A stretch of 64,000 bases of DNA from Oscillospiraceae bacterium. GTDB taxonomy: Bacteria > Bacillota > Clostridia > Oscillospirales > CAG-272. Location of the stretch: contig SVSM01000005.1 in the NCBI GenBank assembly GCA_015064295.1, positions 1-64,000 of the forward strand. The letters are read 5' to 3'. A model generated the notes under the pieces. It had not been told where the DNA came from. It saw only the letters and a program-made list of their open reading frames with translations, and did not search any database. Position numbers and translations under genes: made by a program. This document shows, one piece after another, positions 48,503 through 57,843 of the stretch; positions within the stretch are counted from its first letter, which is position 1, and every line of letters begins with the position of its first letter.

Positions 48503-49696
48503 TTAAAAGCGCTCCAGTGCGTGCAGCACCTCAAAAAAGTCAGGGAAGCTCTTGTTGACCGCCTCGGCGCCCTCGATGGTACCGCCCACCCGGGTGAGCA
48601 GCACGGCGCAGGCCATGACGATGCGATGATCGTTGTGGCCGGACAGAGGAACGTCGGGAGTCTTGAGCTCACCGGGAGCCTCCACGGTGATGAGGTTATC
48701 CCCCACCGTGACGCTGACGCCGCACTTGGCAAGCTCCTCTGCCATAGCGGCACCACGGTCGCTTTCCTTGATCTTAAGACGGTCGGTATTGGTCAGCGTC
48801 ACGCCGTTCAGCGCCGCCGCCGAAGCCATAAGAACGGGAGCCAGATCGGGGCAGTCTCCCACGTCGATGGTGGGACATCCCCGTCCCAGACGGCCGAGGA
48901 GCCGTCGAATCACGGCGTCGCCCTGAAGAGTCTCCCGCAGAAGCCCTTCCACCTCGATCTCAGAGCCGAGGGCATTCAGCGCCAGAAAGAAGGCTGCGTT
49001 TGACCAGTCTCCCTCTACCGTCAGCTCACGAGGCTCGTATCGCTGACCGCCGGGAATCAGAATCCGGTTGTCAGTCAGCTCCACCCGAATGCCGAAGGCC
49101 CCCAGGGCCTGGGCGGTCATCGCAATGTAGGAGCCCGACATCACGGGAGGGATCAGCTCGATCACGCTGTATCCCTCCAGTAAAGGCAGGGTAAACATCA
49201 GACCGCTGATAAATTGGGAGGAAATATCCCCCGCCACGCGAAAATGACCGCCACAGAGCGGCCCGCCCACAGTGAGGCGATCCTCGCCGCGGTCGAAAAG
49301 AAGCCCCTGGGACAAGCAGATCTGCTCATAGACGTCAAGTGGACGGCTGAGAAGCGTCGTGCTCCCCGTCATAACGGCCTCCCTCTCCGAGAGAAGACAG
49401 AGGGGCAGGAAGAACCGCAGGGTACTGCCGCTCTCCCGACAGGGGAAGGTGGCCTCCCCCCGCTTGCGGGGATCGGCGCCCGTAACGGTCACGGTATTCC
49501 CCTCCCGATGCCAGACCGCACCCATGGCGGAAAGGCAGTCGAGGGTGGCTTTCATATCCTCCGATTGGGAGATACCGTGAATGACGCTGGTCCCTTCGGC
49601 AAGCCCCGCGCAGATGAGCATCCTGTGGGCAGCGCTTTTGGAGGGAGGAGCCGTGACGGTTCCCCGATAGAGGGTTTTGGGAATTGATATGTTCAT
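48503..49696 (-). CDS. aroA: 3-phosphoshikimate 1-carboxyvinyltransferase
   Basis: PPSKSAAHRMLICAGLAEGTS…ESGSTLRFFLPL…IKESDR…GHNDHRIVMACA. Confidence 0.95.
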   Translation of the reverse strand: MNISIPKTLYRGTVTAPPSKSAAHRMLICAGLAEGTSVIHGISQSEDMKATLDCLSAMGAVWHREGNTVTVTGADPRKRGEATFPCRESGSTLRFFLPLCLLSEREAVMTGSTTLLSRPLDVYEQICLSQGLLFDRGEDRLTVGGPLCGGHFRVAGDISSQFISGLMFTLPLLEGYSVIELIPPVMSGSYIAMTAQALGAFGIRVELTDNRILIPGGQRYEPRELTVEGDWSNAAFFLALNALGSEIEVEGLLRETLQGDAVIRRLLGRLGRGCPTIDVGDCPDLAPVLMASAAALNGVTLTNTDRLKIKESDRGAAMAEELAKCGVSVTVGDNLITVEAPGELKTPDVPLSGHNDHRIVMACAVLLTRVGGTIEGAEAVNKSFPDFFEVLHALERF

Positions 49697-49756
49697 GAGA
49701 TCTCCTCGGACCCACGTCTTTCTTTTTAAGAAAGACGGAAAGAAGGACGTTTTTAG

Positions 49757-49803
49757 CCTCCCTCCGAGAGGGAGGTGTCATTTGCTTTGCAAATAACGGA
49801 GGG
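49757..49803 (-). repeat. Nested-palindrome intergenic repeat between aroE/K and aroA
   Basis: CCTCCCTC-CGA-GAGGGAGG followed by ATTTGC-TTT-GCAAAT and CGGAGGGAG. Confidence 0.7.
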
Positions 49804-49893
49804 AGCCTGCGGCATAAAGGACGAGAAGCAGCTTCATGCACAGCACGCCCACCTTTTCGCTCCGCTTCGCAAAGGCAGCTTGTTACGGTTTAG

Positions 49894-51132
49894 TCAGCAA
49901 AACGCCGCCAAAACAGCGTTCGCCACCTCGTCCACCCTGCCGTTTCCGTCGATACGAAGGTCGCAAACGGCCCGATAGACGGGATAGCGTTCCTCGTACC
50001 GCTTCCGAAGCGCTTCGCAGTCGGAGGACAGAGGACGGTCGGCCGTCGGGATCAGACGGTCAAGGGAACGGTCAAGCCAGAACAGTCTGCCGTTGGCCTT
50101 TAAGCGATCGACGTTTTCCGCCCGCAGGACGGCACCGCCGCCGGTGGCAATCACGGCGCCCTTCACCTCGGCGGACAGGCGGGCGATCGCCCGACTCTCC
50201 AGATCACGGAAGGCGGCCTCACCGTAGGTAGCAAAATAGTCGGGGATCGGCATACCGGCCTCCTTCACGATCTCCTCGTCGGAATCATAGAAGGGACGGC
50301 CAAGGGCTTCTGCCACCGCTTTTCCCACCGAGCTCTTCCCGCTGGCCGGCATACCCACGAGGACCACGTTTTCCTTTTCGGTTATCATGTCGCCGTAGAT
50401 GCGGTCGATGAGCTCGGTTTTGGGATCGGTATCAAAGAAATAGCCGTAGGCTGCCACCGCTTGGGCGACCAGCATATACAGTCCTCCCTCGGCGGGAATA
50501 CCCAGCGTCTTGGCCCGCCGAACAAAGGGGGTACGAAGGGGGTTATAGACCGCGTCCACTACCCCCATGAGATGGGGGTAGGCGGCGGGATCGATGGCCA
50601 TGCCCTCGGTGTTGGGATACATCCCCGCGGGGGTGGTGTTGATAAGAAACGAAGCGTCGGTATGCCCCGCCAAGGCCTCCTCATAGGAGACAGCTCCGTT
50701 TTTGGCGGTGCGGCTGACGGTGATGGCCTTGGCACCCATGGCCTTCACCACCGCCGCAGCGGTCCGCGAGGTGCCGCCGGTACCGAGGATCAGGACCTTC
50801 CCCGCAAGGGGCTTGCTCTCCGTCACCCGAAGGATCAGCTCACGAAGGCCGAAAAAGTCGGTGTTATAGCCGTAGAGCTTACCGTCCCGGTTGACCACCG
50901 TGTTCACAGCGCCGATGGCCTCGGCCTCGGGGCTGACGTAGGACAGGCAGGGGATCACCGCCGTCTTGTAGGGAATGGTGACGTTTACGGCCCTAAAATT
51001 CCCCTCGGCCAAAAAGGGCGCTACCCCCTCGGGAGGAAGCTCCCTCAGGCGGTAGTCGTAATGCCCGATCTTACTGTGTATATCGGCGGAAAAGCTGTGT
51101 CCCAGCTTTTCTCCGATGAGACCGTATTCCAT
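49894..51132 (-). CDS. aroE/aroK: Shikimate dehydrogenase - shikimate kinase fusion
   Basis: N-terminal AroE (GEKLGHSFSADIH…NVTIPYK…GTGGTSRTAA) and C-terminal AroK (VLVGMPASGKSSVGKAVAE…ATGGGAVLR) in one frame. Confidence 0.93.
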   Translation of the reverse strand: MEYGLIGEKLGHSFSADIHSKIGHYDYRLRELPPEGVAPFLAEGNFRAVNVTIPYKTAVIPCLSYVSPEAEAIGAVNTVVNRDGKLYGYNTDFFGLRELILRVTESKPLAGKVLILGTGGTSRTAAAVVKAMGAKAITVSRTAKNGAVSYEEALAGHTDASFLINTTPAGMYPNTEGMAIDPAAYPHLMGVVDAVYNPLRTPFVRRAKTLGIPAEGGLYMLVAQAVAAYGYFFDTDPKTELIDRIYGDMITEKENVVLVGMPASGKSSVGKAVAEALGRPFYDSDEEIVKEAGMPIPDYFATYGEAAFRDLESRAIARLSAEVKGAVIATGGGAVLRAENVDRLKANGRLFWLDRSLDRLIPTADRPLSSDCEALRKRYEERYPVYRAVCDLRIDGNGRVDEVANAVLAAFC

Positions 51133-52226
51133 TAGCCGATCTCCTTGGGAGCGTTTCCCTCCCGCATGGTCATCAGGTCAAGGAGGGCCAGCGCCGTACA
51201 GGCGTTGACCACCGAAGCGGCCCGATGGACGATACAGGGATCGTGACGGCCTCCCACCGACAGGACGGCTTCCTTGCCCATTTTCATATCCACCGTCTGC
51301 TGTTCCTTGCCGATGGAGGGGGTGGGCTTGATCGCACAGCGGAACAGGATCGGCATACCGCTGGTAATGCCGCCGTTTACGCCGCCGTTATGATTGGTGG
51401 CGGTTACGGTGCATCCTTTCTGCTTCACGAAGGCATCGTTTGCCTCACTGCCCCGCATAGCGGCCATGGCAAAGCCGTCGCCGAACTCTACGCCCTTCAC
51501 GGCGGGAATGGCAAAAAGAATGTGGGACAGCACACTCTCCACGGTGTCAAACCAGGGCTCGCCGTAGCCGCCTCCCAGCCCGATCACCGCGGTCTCCAGA
51601 ATGCCGCCTACGCTGTCGCGGTCAAGGCGGGCCTCCTCGATCACCCGGCGCATAGCCTCCTCCCGGTCTTCATCAAGAACCGGGAAGCTTTTGCCCGCAA
51701 GACCGGCAAGATCAGTGCCCAAATCGTCAAATTTTCGGTCGCAAACCGGCCCGATAGCGGCAATATGAGTACCGATTTTGACACCGTATTCGCAAAGCGC
51801 CGCTTCGGCGATGGCGCCTGCCGCTACCAGCCCTACCGTCACGCGGCCGGAAAAATGACCGCCGCCGCGGTAGTCCTGAAAGCCGCCGTATTTGATCAAG
51901 GCCGTCAGATCCGCGTGCCCGGGACGGGGCAGATAGCGGGTGGTCTCGTAGTCAGTGCTTTGCTTTGCCGTATTGGGAATGATTATCGTGAGAGGGGTGC
52001 CGGTGGTCCTCCCCTCAAAGACGCCGCTGACGATCCGAAAATCGTCGGCCTCCCGACGGGGGGTGGAGACGGTGCCGGAGGGGCGGCGCAGGGCCAGCTT
52101 GGCAGCGATGGCCTCCTCGCTCACCTTGACGCCCGGCCGAAGACCATCCAAAATGACTACGATGGCCTCGCCGTGGCTTTCCCCTGCCAGGGTAATGGTC
52201 ACGCTGTTTCCAAAGGTATTTTTCAT
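51132..52226 (-). CDS. aroC: Chorismate synthase
   Basis: FGNSVTITLAGESHGEAIVVILDGL…RPGHADLTALIKYGGFQDYRGGGHFSGR. Confidence 0.97.
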   Translation of the reverse strand: MKNTFGNSVTITLAGESHGEAIVVILDGLRPGVKVSEEAIAAKLALRRPSGTVSTPRREADDFRIVSGVFEGRTTGTPLTIIIPNTAKQSTDYETTRYLPRPGHADLTALIKYGGFQDYRGGGHFSGRVTVGLVAAGAIAEAALCEYGVKIGTHIAAIGPVCDRKFDDLGTDLAGLAGKSFPVLDEDREEAMRRVIEEARLDRDSVGGILETAVIGLGGGYGEPWFDTVESVLSHILFAIPAVKGVEFGDGFAMAAMRGSEANDAFVKQKGCTVTATNHNGGVNGGITSGMPILFRCAIKPTPSIGKEQQTVDMKMGKEAVLSVGGRHDPCIVHRAASVVNACTALALLDLMTMREGNAPKEIG

Positions 52227-52242
52227 AACACGATCCTTTTCT

Positions 52243-53256
52243 TCAGTTTTCGGGAAAAGTGCCGTATACCAAACGGCGAAGATCCTCCGCCGTCAGATTT
52301 TCCATGCGGAAGCTGCCGACGGTATCCACAAGGACGCCGCTCACACAGCCCTTTCCGCCCTTTTTGTCGTGAGCAATGGCAGCCAGCGCCGCCTCGCGGT
52401 CAAAGGCCGCCGTAACGGGAAGGCCCAGCCTTGTGAGAACGGGGATCAGTCTGTCCCGTACCGCCTCGGAGCACATGGGAAGCATACCCAACGCCACGCA
52501 CTCGCCGTGATAATAGCCAAGACCGAGACACTCGATCCCATGGCCGACGGTATGACCGAAGTTCAGCACCTTTCGGAGCCCTGCCTCTCTTTCGTCCTTC
52601 TCCACCACGCCGATCTTGATGCGAAGGGATCGCTCAACGATCTCCTCCGACCGTTCGGCGGGATCTCCCTTCTCAAAAAGGGAAAACAGCTCCTCATCAA
52701 AGGTCAGGGCCATCTTCACCGCCTCGGCAAGTCCGTTTGCGATCTGCCGCTTCGGAAGCGTACTTAACAGACCGCAATCGATGATCACGCCCTTGGGCTG
52801 CTTGAAGGCGCCCACCAGGTTCTTGATGTGATCCAGATTAACGCCCGTCTTGCCTCCCACCGAGGAATCCACCTGGGATAACACCGTGGTAGGAATATTG
52901 TAGAAATCGACGCCCCGCATATAGGTCGCGGCGGTAAAGCCCGCCAAATCGCCTACCACACCGCCTCCCACCGCAACCACGCAGTCCTGGCGGGTGAAGT
53001 GATTGGCCATCATCACACGAAGAAGCTGCTCCATCGTCGAAAGCGTCTTGCTTCCCTCCCCTTGGGGAATCGTGACAACGTGTGCTTCCCCGCATTGAGC
53101 GGCAAGGCGTTTTCCGTATTCCGCAGGTACACCGTCATCGGTGACGATCAACACCTTGCGGTCCAGCCGGAAGAGCGTTGCCGCCCGGTCCAGCAGACCG
53201 TTCTCTATGGAAATATCGTAGCTGTCGGCACCAAGGCCGACGTGAAGTGTTTTCAT
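52243..53256 (-). CDS. aroB: 3-dehydroquinate synthase
   Basis: AVGGGVVGDLAGFTAATYMRGVDFYNIPTTVLSQVDSSVGGKTGVN. Confidence 0.97.
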   Translation of the reverse strand: MKTLHVGLGADSYDISIENGLLDRAATLFRLDRKVLIVTDDGVPAEYGKRLAAQCGEAHVVTIPQGEGSKTLSTMEQLLRVMMANHFTRQDCVVAVGGGVVGDLAGFTAATYMRGVDFYNIPTTVLSQVDSSVGGKTGVNLDHIKNLVGAFKQPKGVIIDCGLLSTLPKRQIANGLAEAVKMALTFDEELFSLFEKGDPAERSEEIVERSLRIKIGVVEKDEREAGLRKVLNFGHTVGHGIECLGLGYYHGECVALGMLPMCSEAVRDRLIPVLTRLGLPVTAAFDREAALAAIAHDKKGGKGCVSGVLVDTVGSFRMENLTAEDLRRLVYGTFPEN

Positions 53257-53280
53257 ATGGAATTCTCACGGAGAAATACG

Positions 53281-53372
53281 TGGGGCTCTGCCCCATCCCC
53301 CGCACAAAAACTTTTTGAAAAAAGCTTTCGTGACTTTCAAAAACGTTGATCGGCTCAAAACTGCGTTTTGAG
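53281..53372 (+). repeat. Three-hairpin element, copy C
   Basis: TGGGGCTCTGCCCCA; AAACTTTTTGAAAAAAGCTTT; TTTCAAAAACGTTGATCGG; CTCAAAAC-TGC-GTTTTGAG. Confidence 0.8.
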
Positions 53373-53441
53373 CAAGTAATGTGGAGAAAATCGAAAAAAA
53401 CTTTGCAAAACAAAATCGGAGGTATACCTTGGTTGTCCCTG

Positions 53442-53531
53442 TCGAAAACGAAGTTTTCGACCAACCAAAGTTTTTGGGGTCAAGGGTCTTTTTTCAAAAA
53501 GACCCTTGCAGGGTTTGGGGCCGCGCCCCAA
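53442..53531 (-). repeat. Three-hairpin element, copy D
   Basis: Minus strand: TTGGGGCGCGGCCCCAA; AAGGGTCTTTTTGAAAAAAGACCCTT; CCAAAAACTTTGG; TCGAAAAC-TTC-GTTTTCGA. Confidence 0.9.
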
Positions 53532-53536
53532 GCCAA

Positions 53537-54637
53537 TCACCCCAGCGTCCTCGTTTTGTACGTTCCCGCCAGCTTCAGGCGGTCACAGCAGCAGGAGAGC
53601 TCGTCCATGACGGTACGGCGCTCCGCCTCCGAGAGGGCGCCCTCACACTCTACGTAGAAATAATAATTCCAGGCCAGCTCCTTCATGGGGCGGGAGCGGA
53701 GGGCCGTCATATTGAGGCCGTGGCGGCCGAGGATGTTGATGGCCTGTGCCAGAGAGCCCGCCTCGTTCCGAACGGTAAAGAGCAGAAGGAAGCGGTTTTC
53801 GGGGTCCTCACGGTCATCCAGGGGAGCACCCGCCGCCCGGGTAAAGACACCGAAGCGGGTGGTATTGCTGCGGCTTTCATTGATATGACGCTCCAGAACC
53901 GTCAGCCCGAACAGGGCGGCACATTCCTCACTGCAGATAGCGGCAAGGGTAGGATCCCCTGCCTCGGCCACGTGCTTGGCGGCCATGGCGGTGTTTTCAA
54001 ACTGGATCTGCTCAAAGCCCGCCTCCCGGATATAGCCGGCACACTGGCTGAGGGCCTGGGGGTGGCTGACCACCCGTTTAATACGGCTCTTGTCGGTGCC
54101 GGGGAGAGCCACCAGATCGTGCACCACAGGAAGATCGTAGGCACCGCTGATGACAAGCGGCCCCGAGAAGAGCATATCGATAACCTGCCCCACCTCACCC
54201 GCGTAGCTGTTTTCAAGGGGGAGAACGGCGCAGTCGCAATCCCCGCTGACCACGGCGTCGTAGGCGTCCTTGAAGTTACCGAAGGGCACCCGGGTACCGG
54301 TCTTGAAGATCTTTCCTGCCGCGATGTGGGCAAAGGCACCGAGGGTGCCCGAGTATGCGATCCGCATCCCTTCGAGAAGACGGGACTGATAGGCACGGGA
54401 GATCTTCATGGTCTGCCCGATAAAATTGACGTAGTATTCCCGCAGGACCGGATCCTCCACCAGAGCGGCGTTCCGTTCCACGACCTCCCGCTCCCGCGCG
54501 GCGTCCAGGATCGGCATCCCGATTTTCTGTTTATGACGGGCAATGGCCGAGGCGGCCTCCATCCGTCGGCAGAACAGCTCTGCCATTTCCTTATCGATTG
54601 CGTTGATGGCAAGTCTTGCCTGATCCAGATCGCTCAT
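53537..54637 (-). CDS. pheA: Bifunctional chorismate mutase / prephenate dehydratase
   Basis: N-terminal CM (INAIDKEMAELFCRRMEAASAIARHK), PDT (AYSGTLGAFAHIAA), C-terminal ACT domain. Confidence 0.93.
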   Translation of the reverse strand: MSDLDQARLAINAIDKEMAELFCRRMEAASAIARHKQKIGMPILDAAREREVVERNAALVEDPVLREYYVNFIGQTMKISRAYQSRLLEGMRIAYSGTLGAFAHIAAGKIFKTGTRVPFGNFKDAYDAVVSGDCDCAVLPLENSYAGEVGQVIDMLFSGPLVISGAYDLPVVHDLVALPGTDKSRIKRVVSHPQALSQCAGYIREAGFEQIQFENTAMAAKHVAEAGDPTLAAICSEECAALFGLTVLERHINESRSNTTRFGVFTRAAGAPLDDREDPENRFLLLFTVRNEAGSLAQAINILGRHGLNMTALRSRPMKELAWNYYFYVECEGALSEAERRTVMDELSCCCDRLKLAGTYKTRTLG

Positions 54638-54702
54638 GGCCTTCTCCGTTCTTAGGGAATCACGGATCTCTCCGAATTTTGAACAAAATATCCAATAATA
54701 TC

Positions 54703-54731
54703 ATTATAGTCCAACTTCTTCTTTTTTTCAA
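54703..54731 (-). promoter_or_regulatory. Promoter of the aromatic amino-acid operon
   Basis: On minus strand TTGAAA-17 bp-TATAAT upstream of pheA. Confidence 0.75.
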
Positions 54732-54911
54732 TAGATATCCAAAACATTTTTCCCCGGTATTCTCAAATTTGTCAAATGACACGGAATTGCCCCCCCGAAA
54801 GCGCGGGGATTTCTCGCATTTTTGCCTCTTTTTTCTTGACGGATGGGCGCCGTTGTGCTATGATGAATAGTAAGATTGAACAAAGGAGCCGATTGCGGTA
54901 AGAAAGACGCT

Positions 54912-56096
54912 ATGATCTCTGAAACCATGTACGAGCTGGGGAGCCGCCGCTCCTCCATCCGCGAGCTGTTTGAACACGGAAAACGGGCCGCCGCCGAGGT
55001 GGGAGCCGAAAACGTCTACGACTTCAGTCTCGGCAACCCCTCCACCCCGCCGCCCCCCGCCCTCACCGAAGCGGCTATGGCCATTCTGCGGGAGGAGGAG
55101 CCCTGTGCCGTTCACGGCTACACCTCCGCCCAGGGCTCGGCCGAGGCGCGGAGGGCGATCGCCGATGACCTGAACGCCCGCTTTGGCGCCGCCCTTACCG
55201 CCGACGACCTTTATATGACCTGCGGCGCCGCCGCCTCCCTCTGCATCCTGCTTCGGGCCCTGACGGTAAAGCCGAAAAGCCGTTTCGTGGTACAGGCACC
55301 TTATTTCCCCGAATACAAGGTCTTTACCGAAAGCATGGGCGGAGAGCTTGCCGTGGCCCCAGCCGACACCGTTTCCTTCGACCTCAATCTGCCCGCTATC
55401 GAGGCCCTGATCACCCCCGACACCCAAGGGGTGCTGGTCAATTCCCCCAACAACCCCTCCGGGGTGATCTACGGGGAGGACAAGCTGAAGGAGCTTGCCG
55501 CCCTTCTCAGCAAAAAAGCGGCGGAATTCGCCCACCCGATCTATCTGATCTCGGACGAGCCGTACCGCGAGATCACCTACGGCAAAACGGTACCCTATCT
55601 GCCTCATCTCTACCCCGACACGGTCATTGCCTACTCCTACTCCAAATCCCTCTCCCTCCCCGGTGAGCGCATCGGCTATATTGCCGTACCCAAGAGCGTG
55701 ACCGACCACGATAAGCTCTACGCCGCCGTCTGCGGTGCAGGACGATCCCTCGGTTACGTCTGTGCTCCCGCCTTCATGCAGAGGCTGGTAGCAAGGTGCG
55801 CTGCCATGACCTCCGACCTTGAGGCCTATCGCCACAATCGGGATCTGCTCTATCCCTCGCTTGTGGCCATGGGATACGAGTGCGTCAGCCCCGACGGGGC
55901 CTTCTATCTCTTCGTCAAGGCGCCAAACGGCGACGCCCCCGCCTTCAGCGAGGCCGCCAAGGCCCTCAACATTCTGGCGGTCCCCGGGGACGATTTCGGC
56001 TGTCCCGGCTATCTCCGCCTCTCCTACTGCGTGGATCATGCTATGATCCTGCGCTCCCTTCCCGCTTTCCGACAGCTTCGGGAGAGCTTCTCATGA
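54912..56096 (+). CDS. PLP-dependent aminotransferase, class I/II
   Basis: DFSLGNPSTPPPPAL…NSPNNPSGVIY…SYSKSLSLPGERIGY; ATG at 54912 preferred. Confidence 0.92.
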   Translation: MISETMYELGSRRSSIRELFEHGKRAAAEVGAENVYDFSLGNPSTPPPPALTEAAMAILREEEPCAVHGYTSAQGSAEARRAIADDLNARFGAALTADDLYMTCGAAASLCILLRALTVKPKSRFVVQAPYFPEYKVFTESMGGELAVAPADTVSFDLNLPAIEALITPDTQGVLVNSPNNPSGVIYGEDKLKELAALLSKKAAEFAHPIYLISDEPYREITYGKTVPYLPHLYPDTVIAYSYSKSLSLPGERIGYIAVPKSVTDHDKLYAAVCGAGRSLGYVCAPAFMQRLVARCAAMTSDLEAYRHNRDLLYPSLVAMGYECVSPDGAFYLFVKAPNGDAPAFSEAAKALNILAVPGDDFGCPGYLRLSYCVDHAMILRSLPAFRQLRESFS

Positions 56097-56827
56097 GCGA
56101 GCTTCTTCGGCAGGGGGAAACGCTCACCCAGGTCAACGACGGCATCGAGCTGATCCAGAACCCCGCCGGGCTCGCCTTTGGGACTGACGCCCTGCTGTTG
56201 GCCGCCTTCCTGCGCGCCGCTCCTCACGCGGCGGCCGCCGAGTTCGGAAGCGGCAGCGGCATCGTGTCCATGCTGCTGGCCAGGCGCAACAAGCTGAAGC
56301 ATATCGACGCGCTGGAGGTTCAGCCCTACTATGCCGACCTGACCCGCCGAAATATCCTGCACAACGGCCTGACGGATCAAATCGAGGCCGTCTGCCGCGA
56401 CGTGCGGGAGCCTTCCCGCGAATACGACGTTATCTTCACCAATCCTCCCTATATGAAGACCGAAAGCGGTCGGCGCAACGAGGACGACGGCAAGTTTGCC
56501 GCCCGCCACGAGGTGAACGGTGACATCGACGATTTCTGCCGCGCCGCGGCGAAAAGTCTGAAATACGGCGGCGATTTCTACGCCGTCTACCGGCCCGACC
56601 GCGCAGTAGATCTCCTTACCGCCATGAGGCGTGCCGCCATCGAGCCGAAAAGGCTCTGCTTCGTGCATCCCGACGAGTCGCACAAGCCTTGCCTCCTGCT
56701 GGTCTCGGCCAAGCGGGGCGGCAAAGCCGGATGCGAGGTGATGCGGCCGCTGTTCCTCACCCGCGAGGACGGCTCTCCCACCCCCGACGCCGCTCGGATC
56801 TACGAAACGGGAAACTGGGTGGAGTGA
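56093..56827 (+). CDS. tRNA1(Val) (adenine(37)-N6)-methyltransferase-like protein
   Basis: EFGSGSGIVSMLLARR, IFTNPPYMKTESG NPPY motif; ATGA overlap with upstream gene. Confidence 0.88.
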   Translation: MSELLRQGETLTQVNDGIELIQNPAGLAFGTDALLLAAFLRAAPHAAAAEFGSGSGIVSMLLARRNKLKHIDALEVQPYYADLTRRNILHNGLTDQIEAVCRDVREPSREYDVIFTNPPYMKTESGRRNEDDGKFAARHEVNGDIDDFCRAAAKSLKYGGDFYAVYRPDRAVDLLTAMRRAAIEPKRLCFVHPDESHKPCLLLVSAKRGGKAGCEVMRPLFLTREDGSPTPDAARIYETGNWVE

Positions 56828-56837
56828 AAAGGGGGCA

Positions 56838-56929
56838 TCGGGCTCCGCCCGAACCCGCTAAAGAAACTTTTTGAAAAAAGTTTCTTTAGAATCTTCAAAA
56901 ACTTTGAACGGCCGAAGCTCCGCTTCGGC
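56838..56929 (+). repeat. Three-hairpin element, copy E
   Basis: TCGGGCTCCGCCCGA; CTAAAGAAACTTTTTGAAAAAAGTTTCTTTAG; TCAAAAACTTTGAACG; GCCGAAGC-TCC-GCTTCGGC. Confidence 0.92.
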
Positions 56930-56944
56930 AGAAACGGATATGAC

Positions 56945-57805
56945 ATGACCGAACGAAATCAGATCCTACCCTCTACCCTATATCTGGTTGCCACCCCCAT
57001 CGGGAATCTGGACGACATTACCCTTCGGGCTCTCAAGGTGCTGAAGGAGTGCGACTTCGTAGCAGCCGAGGATACCCGCGTGACCGGCAAGCTCCTCTCG
57101 GCCTACGAGATCAAGAAGCCCTGCGTCACCTACGAGGAGCACACCAAGCGCTCGGCAGGTGAGGTCATCCTCCGCCGTCTGAAGGAGGGGGAAAGCTGCG
57201 CTCTCGTGACCGATGCGGGAACCCCCGGCATCAGCGATCCCGGAGAGGACCTGATCAAGCTGTGTCTTGACAACGGCGTAGCGGTCGTACCCATTCCCGG
57301 CGCCTGCGCCGTGATCAACGCTCTCATCGTATCGGGCCTCTCCACCCGACGCTTCGTGTTCGAGGGCTTTTTACAGGGGAAGGATCGGGAAAAGAAGGAA
57401 CGCCTTTCCGACCTTGTGGGAGAAAAGCGAACGCTCCTCTTTTACGAGGCACCCCATCGTCTTGCGGAAACGCTCGCCATGATGGCCGAGGCCTTTGGCC
57501 GTGACCGCCGCATCGCTCTCTGCCGTGAGCTGACCAAGCTGAACGAGGAGGTTCTGCGTCTGACGCTTTCCGAGGCCGTCACCCACTTCACCGAGAATCC
57601 CCCCCGGGGAGAATTCGTTCTGGTGATCGAAGGGGCAGACGATACCGACGGTTGCTTTTGGCAAAATCTCTCAGTGAAGGAGCACGTGGCCTACTACGCC
57701 GACACCATGGGCATGGAAAAGATGGCCGCCGTCAAGGCCGCCGCCAAGGATCGAGGCGTGGCAAAGAACGTGATCTATAAAGAGCTTTTAGATGATAACG
57801 ACTAA
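56945..57805 (+). CDS. rsmI: 16S rRNA (cytidine(1402)-2'-O)-methyltransferase
   Basis: LYLVATPIGNLDDITLRALKVLKECDFVAAEDTR…LVTDAGTPGISDPG. Confidence 0.95.
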   Translation: MTERNQILPSTLYLVATPIGNLDDITLRALKVLKECDFVAAEDTRVTGKLLSAYEIKKPCVTYEEHTKRSAGEVILRRLKEGESCALVTDAGTPGISDPGEDLIKLCLDNGVAVVPIPGACAVINALIVSGLSTRRFVFEGFLQGKDREKKERLSDLVGEKRTLLFYEAPHRLAETLAMMAEAFGRDRRIALCRELTKLNEEVLRLTLSEAVTHFTENPPRGEFVLVIEGADDTDGCFWQNLSVKEHVAYYADTMGMEKMAAVKAAAKDRGVAKNVIYKELLDDND

Positions 57806-57806
57806 G

Positions 57807-57843
57807 AAAACGGCGCCTTGGCTTTGGCCAAGGCGCCGTTTGT
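57807..57843. terminator. Bidirectional terminator
   Basis: AACGGCGCCTTGG…CCAAGGCGCCGTT. Confidence 0.88.

Noticed and set aside
54638-54702. Attenuator or T-box in front of pheA
   Set aside because: The promoter lies only about 60 bp from the start codon; there is no room for a leader peptide plus terminator and no T-box sequence.
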